DNA of 64,000 bases from Blattamonas nauphoetae (Eukaryota; Preaxostyla; Oxymonadida): positions 57,120-121,119 of the forward strand of contig JARBJD010000227.1 of assembly GCA_033064195.1 (NCBI GenBank), given 5' to 3'. The position numbers were made by a program, and so were the translations under genes. The notes under the pieces are model-generated. The model saw only the letters and a program-made list of their open reading frames with translations. It was not told the DNA's origin and searched no databases. Below, piece by piece: positions 24,456 through 34,591 of this stretch (its first letter is position 1; each line of letters starts with the position of its first letter).

Positions 24456-25518
24456 GTTCAAGTCTGGAAACGAAATCTCTGGCCTAACTGGATGTCACTC
24501 TCTGACTCTTGTATGCAGTGGCTCAATTTGGTGTTCGACCTTCCGAATCTGGTGTCTGTTCACTTCCACGACTCGTATCTGTCGCTCCACTCTGTCTCCG
24601 AGTCGCTTCTGTTCATGATCCGGAAAGTGTTCACACTGAAGAACCAGTCTCTACAGACCCTCCTGACTGACTGTGTGCTCTCCTTTTCTGAACAATCGCA
24701 CATTTCATTTATCGTTTCCAACAGTCCTCGCTCTTCTTTCTTTTCGTTGCTGATTCTGCTCTACCATACCCTCAGCAGGCAGCATTTGGGATGTGCAGTG
24801 GATCTGTCTCAACATGTCCAGCAAGTGACGCTCCATGACATGCCGAGCTGAAGACGGATGTCGAAGATGAGCGAAGAACTGTCAAAATGGGATGGTCCCA
24901 AAAGTGGTGATATCGGACAAATAGACGAAGAAAACATCTCAGAAGACGGAGAGAGTGCAAACCACACTCGTTTTAGTGACAAGCAGGACATTTAGAGTGA
25001 GGATCTGATCCAAGTTTGTGTTGCTAACCTTCTTGTCTTCTATTAACCCTATTCGGTCTCTCTCGACTTTTCATCGTTTTTTTGCCTTCAATTTGCCTCT
25101 TTTCATTTTGAATTTACACTCATTTTTCACAGGACCAGCTTCGGATGAGCGATCTGGAATTTGGGCGATTGAGTGGCGGTCATGTGCATTCCCGCCCGAA
25201 AACGACGCTGAATGGGAAAGAACAGACGTACTGTCGGAACAGCGTGAGATTGGAGTGAAGTTGGAAATGGAGAACGAGCGATGGTTGGAACGAACAAATC
25301 GAAGCGATTTGGAGCACACAGAAACATCACCCGACTCGATTTCGTCGGATTCGCATCATTCTCCACTCTTGACACCACCTCACTCACAACACTTGGCTGT
25401 CCCAGACTCACCCTCCCCACCATCCTCCCACCACACTCACCCACACTTCACACTCCTTCTCCTTCCCGACACAAGTCTGAATCGCACTCACAATCATATT
25501 CAAACCACGGAATTCTGA
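24456..25518 (+). pseudogene. Decayed host-like gene segments (cargo of element 4)
   Basis: One frame runs through 24456-24996 with two in-frame stops (after HDMPS near 24849, and after SDKQDI near 24994). Its content is a helical segment (MSLSDSCMQWLNLVFDLPNL) followed by an acidic stretch (MSEELSKWDGPKSGDIGQID). A pyrimidine-rich tract ending TTTTTCACAG at 25132 looks like a 3' splice site, with a GTTTGTG donor candidate at 25013. Downstream, 25133-25518 is open and rich in Ser/Pro/His. I do not recognise the protein. Splice-like signals inside a transposon interior suggest genomic capture rather than a cDNA. Confidence 0.4.
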
Positions 25519-25879
25519 TCAAAATAAAAGAAGAGAGACACCTCGCGTGGAGGAACAAGAAAACGATTTGGACGACTCAACTCGACACAGCCAAGATGAA
25601 CAAGACGGACCAGGAGAGGCCGACAAAGAGAGACAAGTCAACAAAAGCAATGGCCAAAGCGAGATCGAAGAGGGCGACGAGATGGATGACAACTTTGTAC
25701 AGAGTGGGAACGAAGCCAGCACAGCGTCGCCTCTTCCGATGTTGCTCCAACCGACTCACTTCGCATCGTCGACAGCCCTAAATAGGATATGTGTAACGAC
25801 TGGTCATTCGGAGAGGAGATTGGGAAGGAGGGAGGGGACGAGGTGGGTTGGAGGGAGGATGAAAGAAGAGAGGGTGGAT

Positions 25880-27480
25880 GACGAGAAGAGGAGGCACTTT
25901 GATCTCCCGAAGCAATTGGCTTGAAGTCAGCATCAGGTCGAAGCTGGCTATTCCAGTCACCATCCCCCCATTCACCTTTGAGGCCAAAGCAGTCTCTCTG
26001 AAAGGCCAGTTTCAGTCGTCTCTTCAGCCGTTCGTGTGTCCAGCTCACACAACCAGCTCTCTCTTCACCGTGTCTGACGAAATCTCGCTTTGTACCTTCA
26101 CATCAGATGGAGGAATCCACTCTGCTCCTCTCGTTCGCTCGTCATTCTCCTCAAGGACAGTGGACGACGCGAGTGTATCCAATATGGCCTTCGCCGATCA
26201 TTCGGGTTTCGAATTCGATAGAGGATCTGTCAAACTATTACCCGCCCGTGATTTAAATTCTGTTCTCATCGCTAACGTCACAACGACTGGCGATGGAGCC
26301 GTGCTGAGTTGCCGAAATGCGTTTATTGAACTGACAAAAGCACATTTCTTCGAGGAGTGTCACACAATCAACGTCAATCGGATGCTCGCCACGCTCTGCT
26401 CAGCGGAGACCAGAGGCGGTGACTACTTCATCCCCTCGCTCGATCAAAATAGCTATCTCAACCTTCAACCGACTCTGATCGAGTATCTCCAAATCCCGAT
26501 CTTCATCCAGCACAAAGTGTTTTAGACCAAACAGGAGTTGTGACAGAACAATCCATCCTTTTTATTCCAGAGACATCAACCGATCCAGTTACGCTTTCCA
26601 TTCTCATTTGGATCCAACTGTCGGAAGAACGATCGCTTCTTTCTCAGACTCGCGAAGGAAGGACGTGTTGAGATATCGAACGTTCACTTCGTGTGGGAAG
26701 CTGATCTGGGATTGTGTGAAGTGGTGGATGGGTCGGGAACAGCGAAGATGTCATCGTGCAACATCACTCTGAACGTGGCCTTGTCTCGCCCACTCCTCTC
26801 TTGCTCAGCTGGAACACTCGTCATCTCGCAATCTTCGTTCACTGCCACCGATCAATCTCAACTCACTGTCCCTCTCGTCTGTTCTTCTCCTCTCTCCTCA
26901 TCTGCCTCCAACTCAGCGACGGATCAAATGAGGATTGAAATGGAAGAAGTGGAATTCTCGAATCTGAATGTGCATGGGTCAGTTGATGGGGTTGTGCAGA
27001 TCGAAGGAGCTGATTCTCTCCGACTGAAGAACGTTGACTTTTCGAACGTGAAGAACGGAGCATCCGATGCCGTTCGAATCTTCGTGATGGGAGCTGGTCC
27101 ACTCTCCTACTCGACCTGAACGCATTCGACGGAGAGACTGTGGTTGTGAGTGGAACAGAGAAGGACGGGATGTGGTGTGGCGAGGCTGATTTCCCGTGCC
27201 AAAGCGTGAACGAGGCGGACAAGCATCTGAAACACGCACTTCCGTCGACAATTGAAGTTCAGACATCTGCTGTCCTCCACTCAGAGCTGGACCTCACTCA
27301 CGACATCACGAAAATCACATCAGGAAGCGGAGAGAAGGGCAGAGTGGATGTGTCGAAAGAAGGATGTCTCGTGAACCAAGTAGACACCCCCACTCACTCT
27401 GATTCTGTGTTGTTGCATCGACCGTACGCTGTTCCCCGTCTTCTTCCCGAATCGACGCCTTCTCCGTCTGATGGATGGAC
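25880..27480 (+). pseudogene. Fragments of a Pmp-like surface protein gene (cargo of element 4)
   Basis: Three open segments in different frames (25880-26525, 26691-27119, 27125-27480) share the style of the surface protein at 15844: beta-helix-like phrases with Ser/Thr and short hydrophobic strands (RLKNVDFSNVKNGASDAV) and the block MWCGEADFPCQSVNEADKHL, which resembles the CGxxDxPC motif ahead of repeats in related proteins (compare FCGESTRPCSSVEVAWEIV in the gene at 15844). At least two frame changes and stops separate the pieces. I infer a dead copy carried inside the TIR element. Confidence 0.55.
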
Positions 27481-27846
27481 AGCGAGAGGTGCAATGAGCA
27501 ACACGTGGCGATCGCATAGACTGAATGATTATGCAACGAAAGCAACTTCGAGAAGAGTGCAAAAAGGAGAGAAGACGTTTTTTACCCTCTTTTCAGTGTT
27601 CATTCTATCACACTACAACCATTTCGCTTTTTCAAGATTCTTATTTTGACCAATTGACACAACAATGAGACAAATATAGATACGCCTAATTAAGTCATTG
27701 ATCTCAGTCCCAAAAACCGGAACTGAGATCGATCGATCTCAGTTTCTGCTTGATTGATCTCATGTATCAAAGGTCTGACAATGCAAGTCTCATCACTGAC
27801 GTTGCATTGAATGAAATTGATCCGTGTTGTGTGACCCACAACTGTC

Positions 27847-28683
27847 ATGATCCCAACGTTTACGTATCAACAACGCGAATACATTGTTAGTATGCCATCA
27901 CAATTAGAACTGCAAAGAATCGCATCACAGGTAGGGTTTATCTCAACTGCAAACATGCCAAATCAAAGCTACATCGACGCAATCACTTTTCTCCTGACAG
28001 TTCCAAATCAGCAATATGCTCACTTGGTTTTATCTGTTTTATCTCGCGTGTTGGACGGAGCATCTATGACTCTCAAAAATGAATTGATCCAGGCCTCCAT
28101 GATCCAAAAATTCTTGGACACCGTCAATCCAGTTGATCTCCCAATTCCATCAAATGAAGATATTCATTCATCTCTGATCTGGATCATCTCCAAACCTCTC
28201 CTCGTCAGATCTGACGCACCCCCCGAATATCGACAGAACGTGTTCACAGACTTAATTCTCCCTTCATCACTCTATCTGTCTCATCTTTGTCACAATTGGA
28301 CTTCTCTATCGACCTTTGACCTTTCAGTCGCTTTCCTGTTCATGTGTGGATTGCTCTTCCAATTTAGTCCTCATCACACGCCAACGATGGATTTTGTACT
28401 CTCTCAACCATTTCTGGTGGCCCTTGTTGGCTGTCTGTCGTTTTTCGAAACAGATTGGGCTTTCTGCCAGTTTTTCTTTATGCATCACGGAAATTTCAGA
28501 ACTCTTCGCAGAGACCATGTGGAAGTGAAACGGAACAAACGGGCCATCACAAAAGCGTTATTCACGGAGGGACTCCAAGACGATCTTGAAATAAACCTAT
28601 TTCGACGCTCGGAGGCACGCTGGGACACGATCAGTGAAATCCTGGAATATTCCCTTACATTCGATGTGATGTATTCGGGATAA
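27847..28683 (+). CDS. Diverged member of the oxymonad paralogous family
   Basis: An intronless 278-residue protein, ATG 27847 to TAA. It lines up in order with the protein at 623-1696 over its middle and C-terminal parts: PSSLYLSHLCHNWTSL corresponds to PSENYIRYLCVNRFSI, and PTMDFVLSQPFLVALVGCLS to PTMNFVLHMPVGLTIPSYLA, followed by an FETDWAF / FEYDWPI block. It lacks the N-terminal FLNW block of its relative. The function is unknown; it is probably a helical repeat protein in the cytosol. It starts only 62 bp beyond the right target duplication of TIR element 4, so its promoter may have been altered by that insertion. Confidence 0.7.
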   Translation: MIPTFTYQQREYIVSMPSQLELQRIASQVGFISTANMPNQSYIDAITFLLTVPNQQYAHLVLSVLSRVLDGASMTLKNELIQASMIQKFLDTVNPVDLPIPSNEDIHSSLIWIISKPLLVRSDAPPEYRQNVFTDLILPSSLYLSHLCHNWTSLSTFDLSVAFLFMCGLLFQFSPHHTPTMDFVLSQPFLVALVGCLSFFETDWAFCQFFFMHHGNFRTLRRDHVEVKRNKRAITKALFTEGLQDDLEINLFRRSEARWDTISEILEYSLTFDVMYSG

Positions 28684-28798
28684 TCGACGCATTTAAGCCT
28701 CTTGTTCGTTTTTTTCTGTTTGTCAATTCCAACGATTCTTTTTTGGAAATGTGGAACGTCACCAATGCCGAAACAGTTGTGCCTGAGGATTTAATTTG

Positions 28799-29803
28799 GC
28801 AAGATCCGATGATCCGTGACCCTCCTCGGTTTAAGGGTTCTGATCGAATGACCAATTTTCCGAATGACTTGATCGTCACATCTTCATTGTCGTCTATCTT
28901 CTATACCAAAATCTTTGGTGTTAATTAGAATTTCGAGACTGTTTGTTTCCGGGATGTCACCATTGTGCCGAGATCAAGGACCTTTATTTGTTTCGACACT
29001 TCACAAAGATCCTTTATTCCCATGTTTCTTTTGAGAATTCACTAATAGTCTTCACAGCCCCCCCTGCTCTTGAGCGGGGGGCTGTGAAGACGACCAGATA
29101 TTGTGAAAAAGCGACGGGATAAAGGATCGGAGTGAAGTGTGGATCAACTTGGAAAGATACGACTTCTATACATTTTTCGCACCTCTACCATTTTATTAAA
29201 CTCAGTTTGATTCAAATTAGGAAAAGTCACTCTACCCATACTCTGATGAGCAGGCTTCTGATTTGATCCCAGTGATCCCAGTCGGATCTGATCCCACCAA
29301 ATACCTACAATACCATTTCGTTTCTTTCATTTCAAAAAAGTCTTCTTATATATGATATTTGAATGGAAAAAAAAGTAAAAAGGAAAATGGTCACTTCATA
29401 GATCATGAAAATGCAAACTTTGGGTGCTGCTGTTTCAGTTTGTTCTACAACAATAATTATAAAAACAAGTCGATAATGCGTTATTATGTCTTCTTTGATG
29501 GTTTTTTCTCACTGACTAAAGTCAATGAAGGGAATACATCGAAAAAAGAAGTGTTGGTGATTGTGATCGTGCGTGTTTTTGGGAAATAAGAGCTGTCTGA
29601 AATATTGAAGAGCATTATGTGAAAACAAGAAGTGAATTGAACATGATTAATGAAGTGATAATGAGAAAATCTCAAAGGAAAAGAGTTGAAATTTGATCTC
29701 AGTCCAAATTTAGGCACTGACATCAATTGATCCCAGTTTTACCTATTTTGATGGGACTACTCAGATGCCTGCTGATGAGGGTCACGGATCATCGGATTTT
29801 ACC
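28799..29803. mobile_element. MULE-like TIR element 5 (1.0 kb), 9-bp duplication
   Basis: The 9-mer TTTAATTTG lies at 28790-28798 and 29804-29812. The ends pair over about 25 bp (ATCCGATGATCCGTGACCCT inward from both sides). Subterminal GATCCCAG or GATCTCAG motifs are repeated at 29270-29295 and 29693-29738, like those of element 4. The interior is AT-rich, has no convincing gene, and holds a strong hairpin at 29048-29091. It is non-autonomous. Confidence 0.75.
29048..29091. other. Perfect 16-bp stem hairpin
   Basis: GTCTTCACAGCCCCCC pairs perfectly with GGGGGGCTGTGAAGAC across a 12-base loop. It stands out in AT-rich sequence inside TIR element 5. It could be a cruciform, a transcript hairpin or a small nested element; no T-tract follows, so a Pol III terminator role is not supported. 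Confidence 0.8.
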
Positions 29804-29812
29804 TTTAATTTG

Positions 29813-30018
29813 CTCAAGTGGGTGATGACGGACTCGGCACGAGATTGTCGATTGGATTGTGTGAGTTGAGACAAAGTTTCTCATATGTTGCTAATATACT
29901 CTATTATTGAGGTTTGGAATCATAATCGGCTTCATATTCGATAAGATCATATGGTGGGCTGATATGATGATCATTTGTGGTTGATGAAATCATAGCCCTT
30001 TATTCAGTACCTACCCAG
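29813..30018. promoter_or_regulatory. Upstream region of NTPase gene
   Basis: A short stretch between TIR element 5 and the ATG at 30019. The reading frame is open back to 29977 but without ATG, and CAG sites directly before the ATG could be splice acceptors, so a 5' exon cannot be excluded. Confidence 0.35.
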
Positions 30019-33000
30019 ATGTCCGCGCATTCCAAGGGCCCAACTGGTAATCAAACATTACCAAAGGGATACCTGTCCACTCTCCCACCTGACTACCAGA
30101 ATATACTGATTGATGCACAACAATCATCGATCTTTATCAATCCAACATCTTTCTCATCCTCTTTCAAATCACTCGAATTCAATCATTCCAACTCAACGCT
30201 GGGAATGTCAAGATGGTTCTATGAAACTGTTTCACAGCGAATCCTCGACAAAATGGCAACAGAAGGACCATATGCCAACCGCGAACCAGTGATCTTCCAA
30301 GAATTGTTTGGAACTGGGAAATCGTTGTTCTTACAGTTCATGATTCATGAAGCCCAAGTTAAAAACTTGAAAAGCACCCGAATATTGTACTTCCCGTCGC
30401 CTGGAACGCTGTTTCTGATATATCACGATGGATCACAACCAATTAATTCCTGGCGGGAGGTTGTCGTGTCAAGGCCTGATGTCCTTACGCAAGGACTAAA
30501 TGTTGCGGTGAGTGATTTGCATGCATTGATTTTATTAAACGATGTCGAACAAGGCATTGACCTCACCACCAAAACCCATTGTCAAATTGTCGCCACCCTG
30601 CCAAACAGAATCCCAGCGCACCTCAGCGACGAAGCCCTTGGAAGATTCCTTACCAAACGCACACACTTTCCCCACCTTTCAGGTCAAGAATTTCGAGATC
30701 TGTCCCTCCTGCGACTCTCAAAGTGGGGCAACCTTACGCGCCTTCCGCGGTATCTCTTCAACCTGGCCGATCTTGTATTTTTCTCGAGCAACGACACAAT
30801 CAATTCTTTTGCACAACAAACGTTTCTGACGATCATCAAACGAAATGTGACGAAATACTGGCTGAATCAACAGGACACTATTGAGATCAACCGCGCGATC
30901 GCTCTGATGTATCTTGTGGCTCATCCCGAACTTATCTCTCAGATCCCAGATTTGACGACGATCACTCACATGCAGAATGGATCAACACGAGAAAGCCACT
31001 TTGCTCAGGTTGCAGACATGGTGCAGAAGAAAAACTTGGCCAAACTGATAGTTGAAGATCGGTTGATAGTGCCAATCCCGTTAAAACAACCTTTGGACTT
31101 TGAGAAGTATCGGGAACATGTCCTCATGAACATGTTGAAGGATCTGGTGAAAACGGAGGAAGATGGACTTAAGATGCGCCCACTGCTGGCCACATTCCAA
31201 CCAATTCCATTTGGCATTCCATTTTTTGATTTTATTCGAATGCACGCGTTGTTGGATCACACAAACGGATTGCACCACGCCCACTCGGATGTTGGTTTCT
31301 CACACTTTTTGGTGTCCTTCTCCGACTTGTGTGAAGTGGGAGTGTCTTCCAAGTTGGAACATTGGTATGCACATCGACGTGTGGATATTTTTGGACCAAC
31401 ATTTTCGATCGCCGTCAACGAATACGATACCCTTGTCGGCCATCTGAGAATTCTTGCAAACCTTGTCCAGAATGAATCTATCCAATCTCCAACCGCTTCA
31501 GCGTTAATCGAACAACTTGCGAGCTCCCAGAACCTCCAAGCAAACTGCATTGTCCCACCTATCAAAACGTACATTGTTAAGGGAGGAAAATTCGCTGGTG
31601 ATTGTCTGGCACCCCTCAACTACACTTTGACAATTCCCCCAGAATCTCCGCATCCAGATGTCGGCACACCACCATCCAATCTTTTCGTCATCCCAAATTC
31701 TCTGGAAACCGTGCCAACTATGCCAATTTGGGAAAGAAAAGACCAGTTTCCGATATATCCACCCGAAAAATCGATTGGATTTGTTTGGACGCCACAGGGT
31801 CCGAAACAGGAGCAGCGAGTTCGAACGAAACAAGGTGCGATCCGCCCGCCGCACGCCCACCGCGAAGACAAGAAAAACGAGAAAGGGGAGGAACATCCAG
31901 TCGAACCAGAGCCACCAAAGATGGATTTGTTCGAAGAGCCAGGAATGCTGAAAGACGAACCGATCTCCCAAAAACCGACCACACCGCCGGCTCCAAAGCC
32001 TGCTGAACAGCTTCCAGTTCCACCAAAACCACCAACACTGAAAGGAAAGGCTGGAAAAACAGCGAAACAAGTGGCGACAGAACCGATTCCCGAGAAGTTG
32101 GTTGAGCCGAAAGTGGAAACGAAGGAAGAAGAGAAGAAAGAAAAGAAGGAAGTGAAGACTGAAGAACAACCAAAGGAAGCACCAGTTGCAGCGCCAGTGG
32201 AACGAAAGGAAGAGACGAAGCCAGTTCAGAAGGCAAAAGCGAAAGCAGCACCGAAACCGAAGCCAGAACCGAAAGTGACACCAAAACAAGAATCGGTGAA
32301 TGTTCCAACAAGCGAACCAGCAGCCGCAGTGAGACAGAAAGAGGCAGAGGTTGTTCAGAAGGGAAAAGAAGAGAAGAAAGAAGAAGAAAAGCCAAAAGTG
32401 GAAGAGAAGGTGGAAGAAAAAGCGATTCTGAAGGAGGAAGCGGAGATCAAAGCGACACAGCCAGCGAAGACCGTTCCAGCTGAAGTACCAACTCCAGCAA
32501 CTGAAGTCCAGAAAGGAGAAGAAGAAAAAGAGAAGAAGACCGAGATTAAGACCGAGAGCGAGCCACCATCCAATCGTCCTCGTCGCGGTGGGAAACCAGT
32601 GGTCGATGGGACAGGTGACCACGTGGAGGAAGTTGCAGAAAGGTTGACCCAATTCGAAGCTGTGCTGGCAGCGGTGGGGAAGAAGCAGCACACACTCCTC
32701 ACTCGCCTGCGTCTGACGATGGACTCGCTGGAGGAGAAGGTAAGGAGTGATTTGAGAACAGTCGCGAAGATCGAATCAGAGCCACAGGAAAACAGGAAGA
32801 TCGAGCAAGGAAAGGAGGGGCTGAGCAAGCTGAAGGCGCGTGGATACCTGCTGTTGAGTCGGATTGGATATGCGAAAGGGAATCTGGAAGATGCATACTT
32901 CAACGTGCTGATCTCTCTCCAGGAGATGGAGATGAAGGAGAACGTGTTGTGGAACGAGGAGCTGAGCCAGCAGATTGAGGTGGGTGGGGAGGAGGCTGTG

Positions 33001-33093
33001 GAAGAGGAAATACCGGATCAACCAGAGAAGCAGAAGAGAGGAGACACAAACACGGAAGGCGGGAAGAGGCAGAAAAGGGAGAAGAAGAAGTAA
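30019..33093 (+). CDS. CRN/RHS-like P-loop NTPase with Lys/Glu/Pro-rich tail
   Basis: 1024 residues from ATG 30019. Residues ~85-330 form a NTPase-like core: Walker A ELFGTGKSLFLQF (GTGKS at 98-102), a hydrophobic strand ending acidic (ALILLNDVEQG), and a late RLPRYLF block resembling the G-x-PRY motif of crinkler (CRN) and trypanosome RHS proteins. A helical domain with short His-rich and aromatic blocks follows to ~600. Residues ~620-860 are low-complexity KEEKK/PKPAP sequence, likely disordered. The end (~870-1024) is helical and charged. In the CRN/RHS families the NTPase is linked to nucleic-acid-associated or retroelement-associated functions; here the role is open. The match is by motif order only. 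The neighbour on the opposite strand ends 127 bp away (convergent). Confidence 0.55.
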   Translation: MSAHSKGPTGNQTLPKGYLSTLPPDYQNILIDAQQSSIFINPTSFSSSFKSLEFNHSNSTLGMSRWFYETVSQRILDKMATEGPYANREPVIFQELFGTGKSLFLQFMIHEAQVKNLKSTRILYFPSPGTLFLIYHDGSQPINSWREVVVSRPDVLTQGLNVAVSDLHALILLNDVEQGIDLTTKTHCQIVATLPNRIPAHLSDEALGRFLTKRTHFPHLSGQEFRDLSLLRLSKWGNLTRLPRYLFNLADLVFFSSNDTINSFAQQTFLTIIKRNVTKYWLNQQDTIEINRAIALMYLVAHPELISQIPDLTTITHMQNGSTRESHFAQVADMVQKKNLAKLIVEDRLIVPIPLKQPLDFEKYREHVLMNMLKDLVKTEEDGLKMRPLLATFQPIPFGIPFFDFIRMHALLDHTNGLHHAHSDVGFSHFLVSFSDLCEVGVSSKLEHWYAHRRVDIFGPTFSIAVNEYDTLVGHLRILANLVQNESIQSPTASALIEQLASSQNLQANCIVPPIKTYIVKGGKFAGDCLAPLNYTLTIPPESPHPDVGTPPSNLFVIPNSLETVPTMPIWERKDQFPIYPPEKSIGFVWTPQGPKQEQRVRTKQGAIRPPHAHREDKKNEKGEEHPVEPEPPKMDLFEEPGMLKDEPISQKPTTPPAPKPAEQLPVPPKPPTLKGKAGKTAKQVATEPIPEKLVEPKVETKEEEKKEKKEVKTEEQPKEAPVAAPVERKEETKPVQKAKAKAAPKPKPEPKVTPKQESVNVPTSEPAAAVRQKEAEVVQKGKEEKKEEEKPKVEEKVEEKAILKEEAEIKATQPAKTVPAEVPTPATEVQKGEEEKEKKTEIKTESEPPSNRPRRGGKPVVDGTGDHVEEVAERLTQFEAVLAAVGKKQHTLLTRLRLTMDSLEEKVRSDLRTVAKIESEPQENRKIEQGKEGLSKLKARGYLLLSRIGYAKGNLEDAYFNVLISLQEMEMKENVLWNEELSQQIEVGGEEAVEEEIPDQPEKQKRGDTNTEGGKRQKREKKK

Positions 33094-33220
33094 AAAAGAT
33101 GTTTTGGTTCTCACTTCGCAGATGCCACTCTCTAATTCGCTTTTTGAGTCAACTGTTGATGAAAAAAAGAAAAACAGTAATAAGGCACAATTAGGAAGTG
33201 GTGTACGATGAAGAATCTTT

Positions 33221-34414
33221 TCATTTTTTGCGAAAAGCCAATCTGACCAAGATGAAGATGATCAGAAGAATCAAAACCAAGTAGAGTCGAACTCCAATGA
33301 GCGCGTTGTTGGCGGTGGCGAGAAGTGAGGGCGGGGACGTTCGCATGATCACACCCTTCGGAGCAACAGAAGCCTTTGTCACAATTGATTGTTGCTCGCC
33401 TGGCGCAGATGACGACGCCGACGTTGACGCGAGAGATGCCGAGCCAAGTGATCTTTTCCATAGCTCAGCAGCATCAGGCGCGATGAGGATGGTTGACATG
33501 CGTGATCTGAGATCGGTGTGGCAGTACTTCAGTCCGATCGCTTCTTTGGGACAGATGTTGTAGCATCGACCACAGAGGATGCATCGATCAGGATCTCGAT
33601 GTGGGAAACCATCTTCCACATCGTCGATTTTCACTTTTCCGCCTTCTTTTGACGACATTGTGATGGCCGAGTATGGACATGTTGTTGCACACTTCCCGCA
33701 TTTGATGCATTTTGATGTGTCGAGCGTGAAGAGCTTCACCATCCTTTTCATCGAATCAACGTTTGGCGATTGTGTGTAGTCCTTTGGTTCGAAGGATGGG
33801 AGAGATAGATTCGATAAATCATCAGTCCGAAGTGTTTTGATGAGAGAATCGGAAAAGTCGATGATTTTTTGGATTTCGCTTGAAACACACGAATCAAGGT
33901 ATGGTTTCTCTGGCATGAAAGTCGCTGCCGAGTTCGGTGTCCGACATGAAAAGTGTCCCACAAAGCGTGCTTTGCTGTTTTTCTTCGGAAGAGGCGAACA
34001 GTTGACCATCCCAAAAGTATCGCTTTGACGGTTTGCTGTCCCAAAACCAAAATAGAATTGCATCGAAGCAAACAAGTCTGATGGAAGGACAGTCTCTGAA
34101 AAGAATTGCACGAAGCCTGGAGCAGGAACAAAGCCATAAGCGTAAGCACCCACTCCAATCACTGTAGAGCGAGATATCCGTTCTCGGAATTTTTGGAGGA
34201 GGTCATTGGATTGATTGATTTCAAATGAATCACCAATTTTCGATGGTTTTGACCCTAAATCAAGGGCTTTCACCAATGAAAAGCCATCAAGACATTCCGT
34301 GTCCGAGAAGCCAAATGATCGTATTCTCTCTGCAAGAAGTGATGCAACGAATTTGGTGTTGCCAGACCCCGAAAAGTGGATGATTGTAATCACGTGTGAC
34401 GAAGGAGCAATCAT
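33221..34414 (-). CDS. Tail-anchored flavodoxin / 2[4Fe-4S] ferredoxin fusion (EFR1-like)
   Basis: 397 residues, ATG 34414 to TGA. The N-terminal domain is flavodoxin-like: IIHFSGSGNTKFVASLLAE (residues 11-29) is an FMN phosphate loop, and AYAYGFVPAPGF (90-101) fits the second flavin loop. A bacterial-type double-cluster ferredoxin follows: CIKCGKCATTCP (Cys 236, 239, 242, 246) and CILCGRCYNICP (Cys 278, 281, 284, 288), each with the usual Pro after the fourth Cys. A Ser/Ala-rich linker leads to a single C-terminal membrane helix (LYLVLILLIIFILVRLAF, ~373-391) with a basic tail, so it looks tail-anchored. Such fusions move electrons in anaerobes; the acceptor is unknown. No mitochondrial-type presequence is visible. 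The membrane anchor is the odd part. Confidence 0.85.
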   Translation of the reverse strand: MIAPSSHVITIIHFSGSGNTKFVASLLAERIRSFGFSDTECLDGFSLVKALDLGSKPSKIGDSFEINQSNDLLQKFRERISRSTVIGVGAYAYGFVPAPGFVQFFSETVLPSDLFASMQFYFGFGTANRQSDTFGMVNCSPLPKKNSKARFVGHFSCRTPNSAATFMPEKPYLDSCVSSEIQKIIDFSDSLIKTLRTDDLSNLSLPSFEPKDYTQSPNVDSMKRMVKLFTLDTSKCIKCGKCATTCPYSAITMSSKEGGKVKIDDVEDGFPHRDPDRCILCGRCYNICPKEAIGLKYCHTDLRSRMSTILIAPDAAELWKRSLGSASLASTSASSSAPGEQQSIVTKASVAPKGVIMRTSPPSLLATANNALIGVRLYLVLILLIIFILVRLAFRKK

Positions 34415-34591
34415 TCGTTCGATCGATCACAACCACAACAACTTTCAAAAGTTAGTCCGAGAACCACATTAGACTCCGGGAAAGTGTGAGCTCAATATTT
34501 TTTGTATTGTGCCAATAAACAGAGAAAAATCGATTGTGGAGTGAATGGAGAGAACAGAATCAAAAACTGATCAACTGTGAATGTGAGCAAT

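Larger units (their letters stand above)
24012..27776. mobile_element. MULE-like TIR element 4 (3.8 kb) carrying host-like gene pieces, 9-bp duplication
   Basis: The 9-mer GACAATGCA is present at 24003-24011 and 27777-27785. Inside it the ends pair as AGACCTTTGA at the left and TCAAAGGTCT at the right, followed on both sides by clustered GATCTCA/TGAGATC motifs (24026-24060, and 27695-27765 where GAGATCGATCGATCTC is itself a palindrome). The TIR core is short and imperfect. The interior is mostly host-like coding DNA with stops and frame changes and no recognisable transposase. TSD length, motif-rich ends and cargo fit a Pack-MULE-type element. Confidence 0.65.

Noticed and set aside
29359-29589. 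76-residue frame in TIR element 5
   Set aside because: AT-rich, low complexity, no homology or splice logic; likely chance.
31504-32691. 395-residue open frame on the minus strand, rich in Phe/Leu/Trp
   Set aside because: It lies opposite the Lys/Glu/Pro-rich part of the NTPase gene; purine-rich codons on one strand give open Phe/Leu frames on the other. It is a shadow.
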